NCBI GenBank assembly: GCA_900317795.1
Contig: ONIF01000073.1
Coordinates: 1 to 9,209, forward strand
Source: an uncultured Eubacteriales bacterium
GTDB lineage: Bacteria; Bacillota; Clostridia; Oscillospirales; Acutalibacteraceae
Length of the DNA stretch: 9,209 bases
Direction: 5' to 3'
Of the stretch, positions 4,729 to 9,209 are shown piece after piece. The notes below the pieces were generated by a model, which saw only the letters and a list, made by a program, of their open reading frames with translations, was not told the DNA's origin and made no database searches. The translations under genes were made by a program, and so were the position numbers. Position 1 is the stretch's first letter. Each line of letters begins with the position of its first letter.

Positions 4729-6495
4729 ATGGCACTTTTGATAGACTGCCCGGGATGCGGAAACTCGATAGTAAATAACGGTCAGGACTGCCCGTTTTGC
4801 GGATACAGCATAAAGACGGGAAAAACAAGAGAAGAAATGGAACAGGAATTGCTTGCGGCAGAGGAGGCACTTCGTGCGGAGGAGGAAGCCAAAGCAGCGG
4901 CAGAGGCTGCAAGACTTGAGCAGGAAAGGCTTGCAGAGGAGGCAAGACGTGCGGCAGAAGAAGCAGCAAGGCTTGAACAGGAAAGGCTTGCAGAAGAGGC
5001 AAGGCGTGCCGCAGAAGAAGCAAAAAGACAGGCACAGCAGAATACTATTTTTGCCAAATTCCAGCAGAGAAACGCTGTAAGAAGTAATCAGCAGGTGGAT
5101 TTGACTGAAAAGGTAAATAATGATTTGGATCATTTTCCGGAAATGCCGACAGGTGATGACAGTTCATTGCCGCCAATGCAGCTTGAAAAACCCGTGACAC
5201 TTTCGGAAATTGCAAATGTTCCTTCCGTTCCGCTCACACCGCTTGCAAAAGAACAGGAAAAAACGGTTTTACCGCCAATGCAGCTTGAAAGAGAAGTATC
5301 TATCAATGAAATAATGAATACACCGGCAGTACGTCTTTCACCGATACAGAGAGAAGAAGTGAATGATGCCCTGCCCGATATAGACAGCCCCGAAGCAGCA
5401 CCTCCCAAGCGTTCACAGCCTGAAATAACGGTAGAAATGCCTTCGGCATCTACACCGGATATACAAGTCAGCATACCTCAGCAGCCTGCAAAGCCGTCGG
5501 TTGTTTTGCAGAAAAAAGAAAATCCGACACAGCCGCCTGTACAGCCTATACAACAGCCTGTGCAGCAACAAAGACAGCCCCGTCAGCAAAGACAGTGGAC
5601 AGCAGATCCGAATGAACAGCAAAGACCTGTGCAGCAGCCCATACAACAGCCAATGCAGCAGCCTGTACAACAGCAAAGACCTGTACAGCCAAGACAGCCC
5701 CGTCAGCAAAGACAGTGGACAACAGATCCGAATGAACAGCAAAGACCTGTGCAGCAGCCTATTCGACAGCCGATGCAGCAGCCTGTACAACAGCAAAGAC
5801 CTGTACAGCCAAGACAGCCTCGCCCTCAAAGACAGTGGACAGCAGATCCGAATGAACAGCAAAGACCTGTACAACGGCCAATGCAGCAGCAGCCTGTACA
5901 GCAAAGGCAGCCCCGTGCTCAGAGAGCTCCAATGGGAGTAAATCAGCCTTTGCAGCCCATACAGCAGGAGAGAACCGAACTTACTTCAACAGGTGAAAGA
6001 CTTAGTGACCTTCCTCCGCAGCAGGTGCCGTCAGATCCCAATTTTGACCAAACATCGTATGTAAAGAATTTGAAAAGGCAGATGTATGCAGGCAAGATGG
6101 GCATGAATGATAATGGCGGCATACAGGAAGAAGCATGGCAGCAGAGAGATGTAGTAGCTGAGCCTATGAAGCATGACGAAAATGCAAAAGTTGTTGCAGC
6201 AAACATGGGTGTCAATCGTGTAACCGCTCCAAAGACACAGAATAAAGTGATACTTCCCGTGATAATCATAGTGATACTTATGATAGCACTTGGAGTGACG
6301 GCATACATAACTTTATTTAAAAATCCTCTTGGCAGCGGTGGGGGTGCTTCTTCAACAGCATCGGATTCTTCGGAAACATCATCAGCGTCAACAGTTTCAT
6401 CATCTTCAAAGAGCGTAAAATTCAAAGAGCCTGATAATTGGGGAGATGAATTATATACTTACGTTTACTCCGACAGCGTGTATGAAGTGTTATAA
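4729..6495 (+). CDS. Zinc-ribbon, coiled-coil, Gln/Pro-repeat, single-pass membrane protein of unknown function
   Basis: The gene is not recognised as any named family. The 588 residues show, in order: a zinc ribbon with two CPxC knuckles (Cys7/Cys10 and Cys21/Cys24); a long Ala/Glu/Arg coiled coil (about 34-108) with a perfect 19-residue tandem repeat; a duplicated LPPMQLE-type motif (147-178 and 181-212); three 40-residue Gln/Pro/Arg repeats, each with QRQWT(A/T)DPNEQQRP (283-396); a less repetitive linker; one transmembrane helix (about 507-530); and a Ser-rich tail ending FKEPDNWGDELYTYVYSDS. Topology is most likely N-terminus inside, tail outside. The tail resembles the first strands of a CBM26-type starch-binding module but stops there. 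Strong promoter, ribosome site and terminator indicate an expressed single-gene unit. A scaffold linking a cytoplasmic partner to the surface is inference. Confidence 0.85.
   Translation: MALLIDCPGCGNSIVNNGQDCPFCGYSIKTGKTREEMEQELLAAEEALRAEEEAKAAAEAARLEQERLAEEARRAAEEAARLEQERLAEEARRAAEEAKRQAQQNTIFAKFQQRNAVRSNQQVDLTEKVNNDLDHFPEMPTGDDSSLPPMQLEKPVTLSEIANVPSVPLTPLAKEQEKTVLPPMQLEREVSINEIMNTPAVRLSPIQREEVNDALPDIDSPEAAPPKRSQPEITVEMPSASTPDIQVSIPQQPAKPSVVLQKKENPTQPPVQPIQQPVQQQRQPRQQRQWTADPNEQQRPVQQPIQQPMQQPVQQQRPVQPRQPRQQRQWTTDPNEQQRPVQQPIRQPMQQPVQQQRPVQPRQPRPQRQWTADPNEQQRPVQRPMQQQPVQQRQPRAQRAPMGVNQPLQPIQQERTELTSTGERLSDLPPQQVPSDPNFDQTSYVKNLKRQMYAGKMGMNDNGGIQEEAWQQRDVVAEPMKHDENAKVVAANMGVNRVTAPKTQNKVILPVIIIVILMIALGVTAYITLFKNPLGSGGGASSTASDSSETSSASTVSSSSKSVKFKEPDNWGDELYTYVYSDSVYEVL
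4909..5022 (+). repeat. 57-bp tandem repeat encoding the coiled coil
   Basis: Two adjacent 57-bp units (4909-4965 and 4966-5022) encode identical 19-residue peptides beginning ARLEQERLAEE. The DNA copies differ at five positions, all silent, which suggests an older duplication with the protein sequence kept by selection. Confidence 0.9.
5575..5925 (+). repeat. 120-bp tandem repeats encoding Gln/Pro/Arg-rich units
   Basis: Units start at 5575, 5695 and 5815. The first two are full 120-bp (40-residue) copies differing at about five bases, two of which change the protein (Ala to Thr, Gln to Arg). The third keeps the QRQWTADPNEQQRP core, is shortened in its second half (to about 5907), and is followed by a vestigial QPRAQR. 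The high identity indicates recent expansion and possible length variation between strains. Confidence 0.92.
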
Positions 6496-6497
6496 TG

Positions 6498-6543
6498 AAA
6501 AGGCAGTACAGGAATGTGCTTCAATTCCGTACTGCCTTTTTTT
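6498..6543 (+). terminator. Intrinsic terminator between convergent genes
   Basis: The left arm AAAAGGCAGTAC-A-GGAA (6498-6514) pairs with TTCC-GTACTGCCTTTT (6525-6540) with one bulged A and a 10-nt loop, followed by a run of seven T residues (6537-6543). It begins 2 nt after the zinc-ribbon gene stop and overlaps the dpaB stop codon. On the minus strand the stem is followed by only four T residues, so it may work in both directions but more strongly for the plus-strand gene. Confidence 0.9.
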
Positions 6544-7114
6544 ATATCAAAACGGGCTGTAATTGTTTATTGGCAAGTGCATTTGAGAGAGTGTCGGGGA
6601 TAAGCGAAAAATCAGCTACAAGTGAATTGGGTTTTTCAAATGGGTTGTCCTGTCTGAAAGGCACGAAGTAATAATGACGGGTATTCATCAGTTTTCCTAT
6701 ATTTTGAGCGGAAGCACCGAGAGCGTCATTGGTAGCAACGGTTATGACAACGGGCTTTTGCTGACGCAAATGTGACTTTACCGCCATTGTAACAGGTGTA
6801 TCCGTAACGGCATTGGCAAGCTTTGCAAGGGTATTTCCCGTGCAGGGGGCGACAAGCATTAAATCTGTCATCTTTTTAGGTCCGATAGGCTCAGCGTCTT
6901 TGATTGTATGGATTATATCTCTTTTGCATAAATCTCTTATTTTATTGCAAATATCATTTGCTTTTCCAAAACGTGTATCTGTCGAGTATGCGTTGAATGA
7001 CATGATGGGTATGATTTCATAGCCTTGATTGATTAAAAAATCCATTTGTTCAAGGGCTTTTGAAAAGGTGCAGAATGAACCGCACATTGCAAAGCCAACT
7101 TTGACGGCATTCAT
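6542..7114 (-). CDS. dpaB: Dipicolinate synthase subunit B (flavoprotein)
   Basis: DpaB (SpoVFB) is the flavoprotein-like subunit that, with DpaA, converts a dihydrodipicolinate-pathway intermediate to dipicolinic acid in the mother cell during sporulation. The 190-residue product begins VKVGFAMCGSFCTFSKALEQM, the typical flavoprotein-fold start of this family. It also carries IGPKKMTDLMLVAPCTGNTLAKLANAVTDTPVTMAVKSHLR, where the PCTGNTLAKLAN motif is diagnostic, followed by ATNDALGASAQNIGKLMNTRHYYFVPFRQDNP. The length matches homologues (about 190-200). The ATG overlaps the dpaA stop (ATGA), and a strong GGGAGGA ribosome site lies inside the end of dpaA, indicating translational coupling. The asd and dapG genes that follow in B. 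subtilis are not present here. Confidence 0.95.
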   Translation of the reverse strand: MNAVKVGFAMCGSFCTFSKALEQMDFLINQGYEIIPIMSFNAYSTDTRFGKANDICNKIRDLCKRDIIHTIKDAEPIGPKKMTDLMLVAPCTGNTLAKLANAVTDTPVTMAVKSHLRQQKPVVITVATNDALGASAQNIGKLMNTRHYYFVPFRQDNPFEKPNSLVADFSLIPDTLSNALANKQLQPVLI

Positions 7115-7950
7115 AGATGTTCCTCCCTAATGATATTATATACGGCATTTTTAATAATAATGCCGGAAGATTTGGGAGCGACCTTTCCGGGCAGGGAAAG
7201 TGCATGAACAGCTTTTATATTCAGCCTTTTGGCAGCGGAGAAGTCAACCCCTCCCGGCATGGAAGCTAAATCTATCACAAGGGCATTCAAGGCAGTTTTT
7301 GCAAGGATATGTGCATTGAATATCATATACGGAACGGTATTGAAAATAATATCATATTTTCCGTGAATATCGTTTGTATTGACGGCATGAAAGCCCTTTG
7401 CCTTGATAAATTCAAGGTCTTTCAGACTTCTTGCACAGACCGTAACATCTGCCCCAAGTCCCGCAAGCATATCCGAAAGCACACGCCCTATTCTGCCGTA
7501 GCCTGCCACAAGGCATTTTGAATTGTTGACAGTGCCGTCATATTCAAGCATGGCAGTTTCAACAGCACCCTCACTTGTGGGAACGGCATTTGCAACGGCA
7601 AATTCTTCCCTTGTGCCGTAGTAAAAGATATTCTTTTTTTCAAACGGAAGCGACATTCCGCAAAACACGGGCTTATCCTGTATCATTTCAAAAAGCTTGT
7701 CAAGCTCTATCACTTTATCGGAAAGGGGGGCATTCAAAGTAATACCGTCTTTTGTAGCAGGCAAAGGAAGAATGACTGCGTCTGCATTTTCAAGAACCGT
7801 ATCAATATCGGAAAGTTCCATTCCAAGCAGGGTATCGCATTTTTCAAAACCGCATATATACACGCCATAGCCGTCATCTGCCATAGATTTTGCACAGTAA
7901 AGCTGACGTTTGTCACCGCCTATTATTCCAAAGCTGTTTATATTGGTCAT
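7111..7950 (-). CDS. dpaA: Dipicolinate synthase subunit A
   Basis: DpaA (SpoVFA) is the NAD(P)-binding dehydrogenase-like subunit of dipicolinate synthase, which makes the calcium chelator stored in the spore core. The N-terminal half starts with SFGIIGGDKRQLYCAKSMADDG (GG at 11-12). The C-terminal half has a Rossmann nucleotide-binding motif VAGYGRIGRVLSDMLAGLGADVTV (Gly150, Gly152, Gly155). PGGVDFSAAKRLNIKAVHALSLPGKVAPKSSG near the end is typical of the family. The start at 7950 gives 279 residues and is supported by CGGGAGA about 9 nt upstream. A longer in-frame opening up to 8175 would add an unrelated stretch of AT-rich DNA and is not used. Confidence 0.95.
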   Translation of the reverse strand: MTNINSFGIIGGDKRQLYCAKSMADDGYGVYICGFEKCDTLLGMELSDIDTVLENADAVILPLPATKDGITLNAPLSDKVIELDKLFEMIQDKPVFCGMSLPFEKKNIFYYGTREEFAVANAVPTSEGAVETAMLEYDGTVNNSKCLVAGYGRIGRVLSDMLAGLGADVTVCARSLKDLEFIKAKGFHAVNTNDIHGKYDIIFNTVPYMIFNAHILAKTALNALVIDLASMPGGVDFSAAKRLNIKAVHALSLPGKVAPKSSGIIIKNAVYNIIREEHL

Positions 7951-7984
7951 ATTCAAAAATCTCCCGAAAATAATTATCTTTTTA

Positions 7985-8013
7985 TACAGTATATTCCCGA
8001 AAACATAAAATGT
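7985..8013 (-). promoter_or_regulatory. Candidate mother-cell-type promoter of dpaAB
   Basis: Reading the minus strand, TATACTGTA (7993 down to 7985) resembles the sigma-K -10 pattern CATANNNTA with one mismatch, and an AC dinucleotide (8013-8012) lies 18 bp further upstream, close to the expected 16-17. Transcription would start about 28 nt before the dpaA ATG. Dipicolinate synthase genes are sigma-K dependent in B. subtilis, which makes the match plausible. The motif is short and the region is AT-rich, so this is tentative. Confidence 0.3.
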
Positions 8014-8094
8014 TAATAGCTTGAAAAAAATTAAGGTAATATTAAAGGTTATTTCAAAAGGATTTAAAATGCAGTATAAAAGAATGCTGTATAT

Positions 8095-8100
8095 TATAAT
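8095..8100 (+). promoter_or_regulatory. Possible -10 element for the small secreted peptide gene
   Basis: A perfect TATAAT lies about 98 nt before the ATG at 8198, but no recognisable -35 hexamer is found 16-18 bp upstream. The 247-bp gap between dpaA and this gene holds this element, the candidate dpaA promoter and the micro-repeat tract at 8101-8180; nothing else is evident in it. Confidence 0.3.
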
Positions 8101-8180
8101 CAATTCATAATTCAGAATGCATAATGCATAATTCAAGGTGCGGAACGACTGCACATTGAACATTGCACATTGCAAATTGA
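8101..8180. repeat. Intergenic AT-rich micro-repeat tract
   Basis: Short repeated words fill this stretch: AATTCATAATTCA, two tandem ATGCATA units (8117-8122 and 8124-8129 cores), AATTCA, then GCACATTG / AACATTG / GCACATTG / GCAAATTG. The ATTG-ending words recur in the leader of the LytTR gene (8596-8628), in both cases immediately before the ribosome-binding site of the following gene. No coding potential is seen. Confidence 0.6.
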
Positions 8181-8197
8181 AAAGGAGTGTTGCAGAT

Positions 8198-8404
8198 ATG
8201 CAGAATAAATATTACAGAAAAGTTTCGGCAATGGTACTTACGCTTATGATAACGGCATCAGCCGCAGCAGCAATGAATGCAGCCCCCACAATATCGGCAG
8301 ATGAAGCAATGAATGCAGCCCCCACAATATCGGCAGATGATACGTCAACAAGTATTGTTTCATCAGATGACGAAAATGATGATGTTGAAGAAGAAAGCGA
8401 ATAA
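8198..8404 (+). CDS. Small secreted acidic peptide with internal tandem repeat, unknown function
   Basis: This 68-residue product is not recognised. The ATG at 8198 has AAAGGAG (8181-8187) 10 nt upstream; an in-frame opening from 8138 exists but has no ribosome site. Residues 1-25 look like a signal peptide: MQNKYYRK followed by a hydrophobic core AMVLTLMITASAAAA. Two perfect copies of a 12-residue unit, AMNAAPTISADE/D, follow, with possible signal peptidase sites (AxA-like) in each. The remaining 20 residues are strongly acidic (SSDDENDDVEEESE). A strong terminator follows 28 nt after the stop, so it is transcribed separately from the LytTR gene. The gene could encode a secreted propeptide or a decayed exported protein. 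Confidence 0.65.
   Translation: MQNKYYRKVSAMVLTLMITASAAAAMNAAPTISADEAMNAAPTISADDTSTSIVSSDDENDDVEEESE
8269..8340 (+). repeat. Perfect 36-bp tandem duplication
   Basis: Bases 8269-8304 and 8305-8340 are identical with no substitutions even at silent sites, and the duplication is in frame (12 codons). This indicates a very recent slippage or duplication event within the small secreted peptide gene. Confidence 0.95.
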
Positions 8405-8432
8405 GTAAAAACCTCATAATATATAAAAAAAG

Positions 8433-8464
8433 CCGCTGTATCGGGAAAGATACAGCGGTTTTTT
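8433..8464 (+). terminator. Intrinsic terminator of the small peptide gene
   Basis: CCGCTGTATC (8433-8442) pairs perfectly with GATACAGCGG (8449-8458) across a GGGAAA loop and is followed by six T residues (8459-8464). The matching A-run on the other side of the stem would allow weaker action in the reverse direction. Confidence 0.92.
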
Positions 8465-8466
8465 AC

Positions 8467-8507
8467 TGCAAAGTATGTCGTCATACAGTGCAGAGTATGC
8501 AAAGTAT
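8467..8507. promoter_or_regulatory. Direct repeats and small palindrome upstream of the LytTR promoter (possible operator)
   Basis: TGCAAAGTAT occurs at 8467-8476 and 8498-8507, 31 bp apart (about three helical turns). Between them lies GTATG-TCGT-CATAC (8473-8486), and the downstream copy is preceded by a tandem 9-mer, GCAGAGTAT then GCAAAGTAT (8490-8507). The block ends one base before the -35 element of the following promoter. LytTR proteins are known to bind paired 9-bp direct repeats, so autoregulation is possible, but the words do not clearly match a published consensus. Confidence 0.4.
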
Positions 8508-8508
8508 A

Positions 8509-8537
8509 TTGCAATTTTTTTGAGATAAATATATAAT
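8509..8537 (+). promoter_or_regulatory. Sigma-A-like promoter of the LytTR regulator gene
   Basis: TTGCAA (8509-8514) and a perfect TATAAT (8532-8537) are separated by 17 bp, the same hexamers and spacing as the promoter before ytfJ. Transcription would start near 8544, within the left arm of the inverted repeat at 8539-8620, giving a leader of about 100 nt. Confidence 0.6.
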
Positions 8538-8538
8538 T

Positions 8539-8620
8539 CAATTAGCAGTTAGCAATGTGAAATGCTTGATAAATTAAGAGCCAGTCTTGCAAGTAATTGC
8601 ACATTGCTAATTGCTAATTG
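8539..8620 (+). repeat. Inverted repeat with 21-bp arms in the LytTR leader
   Basis: Arms at 8539-8559 and 8600-8620 are reverse complements with a single mismatch, enclosing 40 nt. The left arm contains tandem TTAGCAG/TTAGCAA words, and the right arm contains GCTAATT words that continue into TTGCACATTG. If transcribed from the preceding promoter, most of the structure would form a long hairpin ending about 11 nt before the GGGGG ribosome-binding sequence (8632-8636). It could be a leader structure, a binding site, or a small palindromic repeat element; no target-site duplication is evident. Confidence 0.75.
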
Positions 8621-8643
8621 CACATTGAAACGGGGGTGTGGGT

Positions 8644-9096
8644 TTGAAGATAAAGCTTGCGGTAAGTGATGAAAGCTATGAGGAGGTGAAGGGATTTTTG
8701 CTTTCAAAGGGGATAGAGGTAGATGATGATGCTGACTTTGTATTGACGCAGACAGATAAATATGTTGGACATATCACAGTAAGGAATGCAAAGACGGCTG
8801 AAAAGGTACATATATCGGTTGGTGAGATAATCTTGATAGAGAGTTACGGACATACAGTAGAGGTTGTGACAAGTGAGGAAACGTATGTGACAAGTGACAG
8901 GTTGTATCAGTTGATGAGCACCCTGAACCCCGACAAATTCATAAGAGTGAGCAATTCGGTGATAATTGCAAAGAGGAAAATCAAGCAGATACGCCCATCA
9001 TTGTCAATGAAGTTTGTATTGACAATGGAGAATGACAGAAAAATAGATGTAACGAGAAGTTATTATAACAGCTTTAAAGAAGCATTCAATATTTAA
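8644..9096 (+). CDS. LytTR-family DNA-binding transcriptional regulator
   Basis: The product is a stand-alone regulator of about 150 residues with a C-terminal LytTR domain (about residues 48-148) and no phospho-receiver domain. The segment VHISVGEIILIESYGHTVEVVTSEETYVT, the spacer RLYQLMSTLNPDKFIRVSNSVIIAKRKIKQI and the final VLTMENDRKIDVTRSYYNSFKEAF match the LytTR beta-sheet DNA-binding fold, including the conserved F-I-R-V-S-N-S-V-I motif. The first 45 residues form a short acidic N-terminal region typical of this compact subgroup. TTG at 8644 is preferred because GGGGG lies 7 nt upstream and it gives MKIKL; GTG at 8638 is the alternative. Compact LytTR regulators are often paired with a membrane protein in the same operon that restrains them, and a membrane protein gene does follow 14 nt downstream. 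Confidence 0.92.
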   Translation: MKIKLAVSDESYEEVKGFLLSKGIEVDDDADFVLTQTDKYVGHITVRNAKTAEKVHISVGEIILIESYGHTVEVVTSEETYVTSDRLYQLMSTLNPDKFIRVSNSVIIAKRKIKQIRPSLSMKFVLTMENDRKIDVTRSYYNSFKEAFNI

Positions 9097-9110
9097 GGAG
9101 GAAATTTATT

Positions 9111-9209
9111 ATGGAGTACGGAATGGTAGTATATGTAGTGACATTGGTTTTGTCAGCTTTTTTGGCACTTGCAGGGATATATTTTCTTATATACAAGTGG
9201 CACATCAAC
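9111..9209 (+). CDS. Membrane protein, N-terminal part (runs off the window)
   Basis: The ATG at 9111 is preceded by a strong AAGGAGGAA ribosome site (9095-9103), and the frame stays open to the end of the window, giving 33 residues. The sequence MEYGMVVYVVTLVLSAFLALAGIYFLIYKW contains one transmembrane helix (about 5-28). It follows the LytTR gene by 14 nt, so the two are probably co-transcribed. The family cannot be determined from this fragment. Confidence 0.75.
   Translation, partial: MEYGMVVYVVTLVLSAFLALAGIYFLIYKWHIN

Noticed and set aside
4681..5133. Minus-strand Cys/Leu-rich open frame opposite the zinc-ribbon and coiled-coil region
   Set aside because: It is a shadow of the Ala/Glu/Arg-rich coding strand, without initiation signals and covering the well-supported promoter of the sense gene.
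5413..5904. Long minus-strand open frame rich in Leu/Arg/Tyr repeats opposite the Gln/Pro region
   Set aside because: It is the antisense of the 120-bp coding repeats; repetitive CAG/CCT codons create open frames on the other strand. It has no ribosome site, and the plus-strand gene has promoter, ribosome site and terminator.
5575..5925. CRISPR-like regularly spaced repeats
   Set aside because: The repeats are contiguous 120-bp in-frame coding units with no unique spacers and encode Gln/Pro-rich peptide.
7951..8175. Extended N-terminus for dpaA reaching to 8175
   Set aside because: The added residues are encoded by AT-rich intergenic repeats and a promoter-like region, with no homology to DpaA. 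The start at 7950 has a ribosome site and the canonical family N-terminus.
8138..8197. Earlier start for the small secreted peptide
   Set aside because: The upstream codons are made of the micro-repeat tract and lack a ribosome site, whereas the ATG at 8198 has AAAGGAG and directly precedes a signal peptide.
8539..8620. Insertion sequence or MITE
   Set aside because: Only 82 bp with no transposase, no clear target-site duplication and no second copy in the window; kept as an inverted repeat of unknown nature.

Overview
The window looks like chromosomal DNA of a low-to-moderate GC, endospore-forming member of the Clostridia, most likely a Ruminococcus-like gut bacterium (Oscillospirales). The reasons are AT-rich intergenic DNA with consensus sigma-A promoters, frequent GTG/TTG starts, the gene order scpA-scpB-DUF2953-ytfJ-dacF-rluB, a dipicolinate synthase pair, and a C-terminal sequence resembling a starch-binding (CBM26-type) module. 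The taxonomic placement is inference; no marker gene such as rRNA is present.

Left part (1-4550, all on +): the end of a site-2-type M50 metalloprotease, then scpA and scpB (chromosome condensation/segregation) with overlapping ends, a DUF2953 membrane protein overlapping scpB by one base, the sporulation protein YtfJ/GerW with its own sigma-A-like promoter, a secreted D,D-carboxypeptidase of the DacF type, and the 23S rRNA pseudouridine synthase RluB. This is a conserved Firmicutes housekeeping/sporulation block, but spmA and spmB, which usually sit between the carboxypeptidase and rluB, are absent. A strong hairpin covers the ribosome-binding region of dacF.

Middle (4551-6543): an independently transcribed gene with an almost ideal sigma-A promoter encodes a 588-residue membrane-anchored protein. 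Its order is N-terminal zinc ribbon, charged coiled coil with a 19-residue tandem repeat, a duplicated LPPMQLE-type linker motif, three 40-residue Gln/Pro/Arg repeats, one transmembrane helix, and a Ser-rich extracytoplasmic tail ending in what looks like the first strands of a CBM26-like module. No known function is recognised. A strong terminator, shared with the convergent dpa genes, closes it.

Right part: dpaA-dpaB (on -, 4-nt overlap) make dipicolinate synthase, the last step to the spore-core solute dipicolinic acid. Divergent from them lies a 68-residue secreted acidic peptide containing a perfect 36-bp tandem duplication. It is followed by a terminator and then a LytTR-type DNA-binding regulator with its own promoter and a leader containing a 21-bp-arm inverted repeat. 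The start of a membrane protein follows 14 nt downstream and runs off the window.

Three genes (ytfJ, dacF, dpaAB) belong to spore formation and germination. The least explained material is the repeat-rich zinc-ribbon protein and the peptide/LytTR/membrane-protein region with its intergenic micro-repeats.
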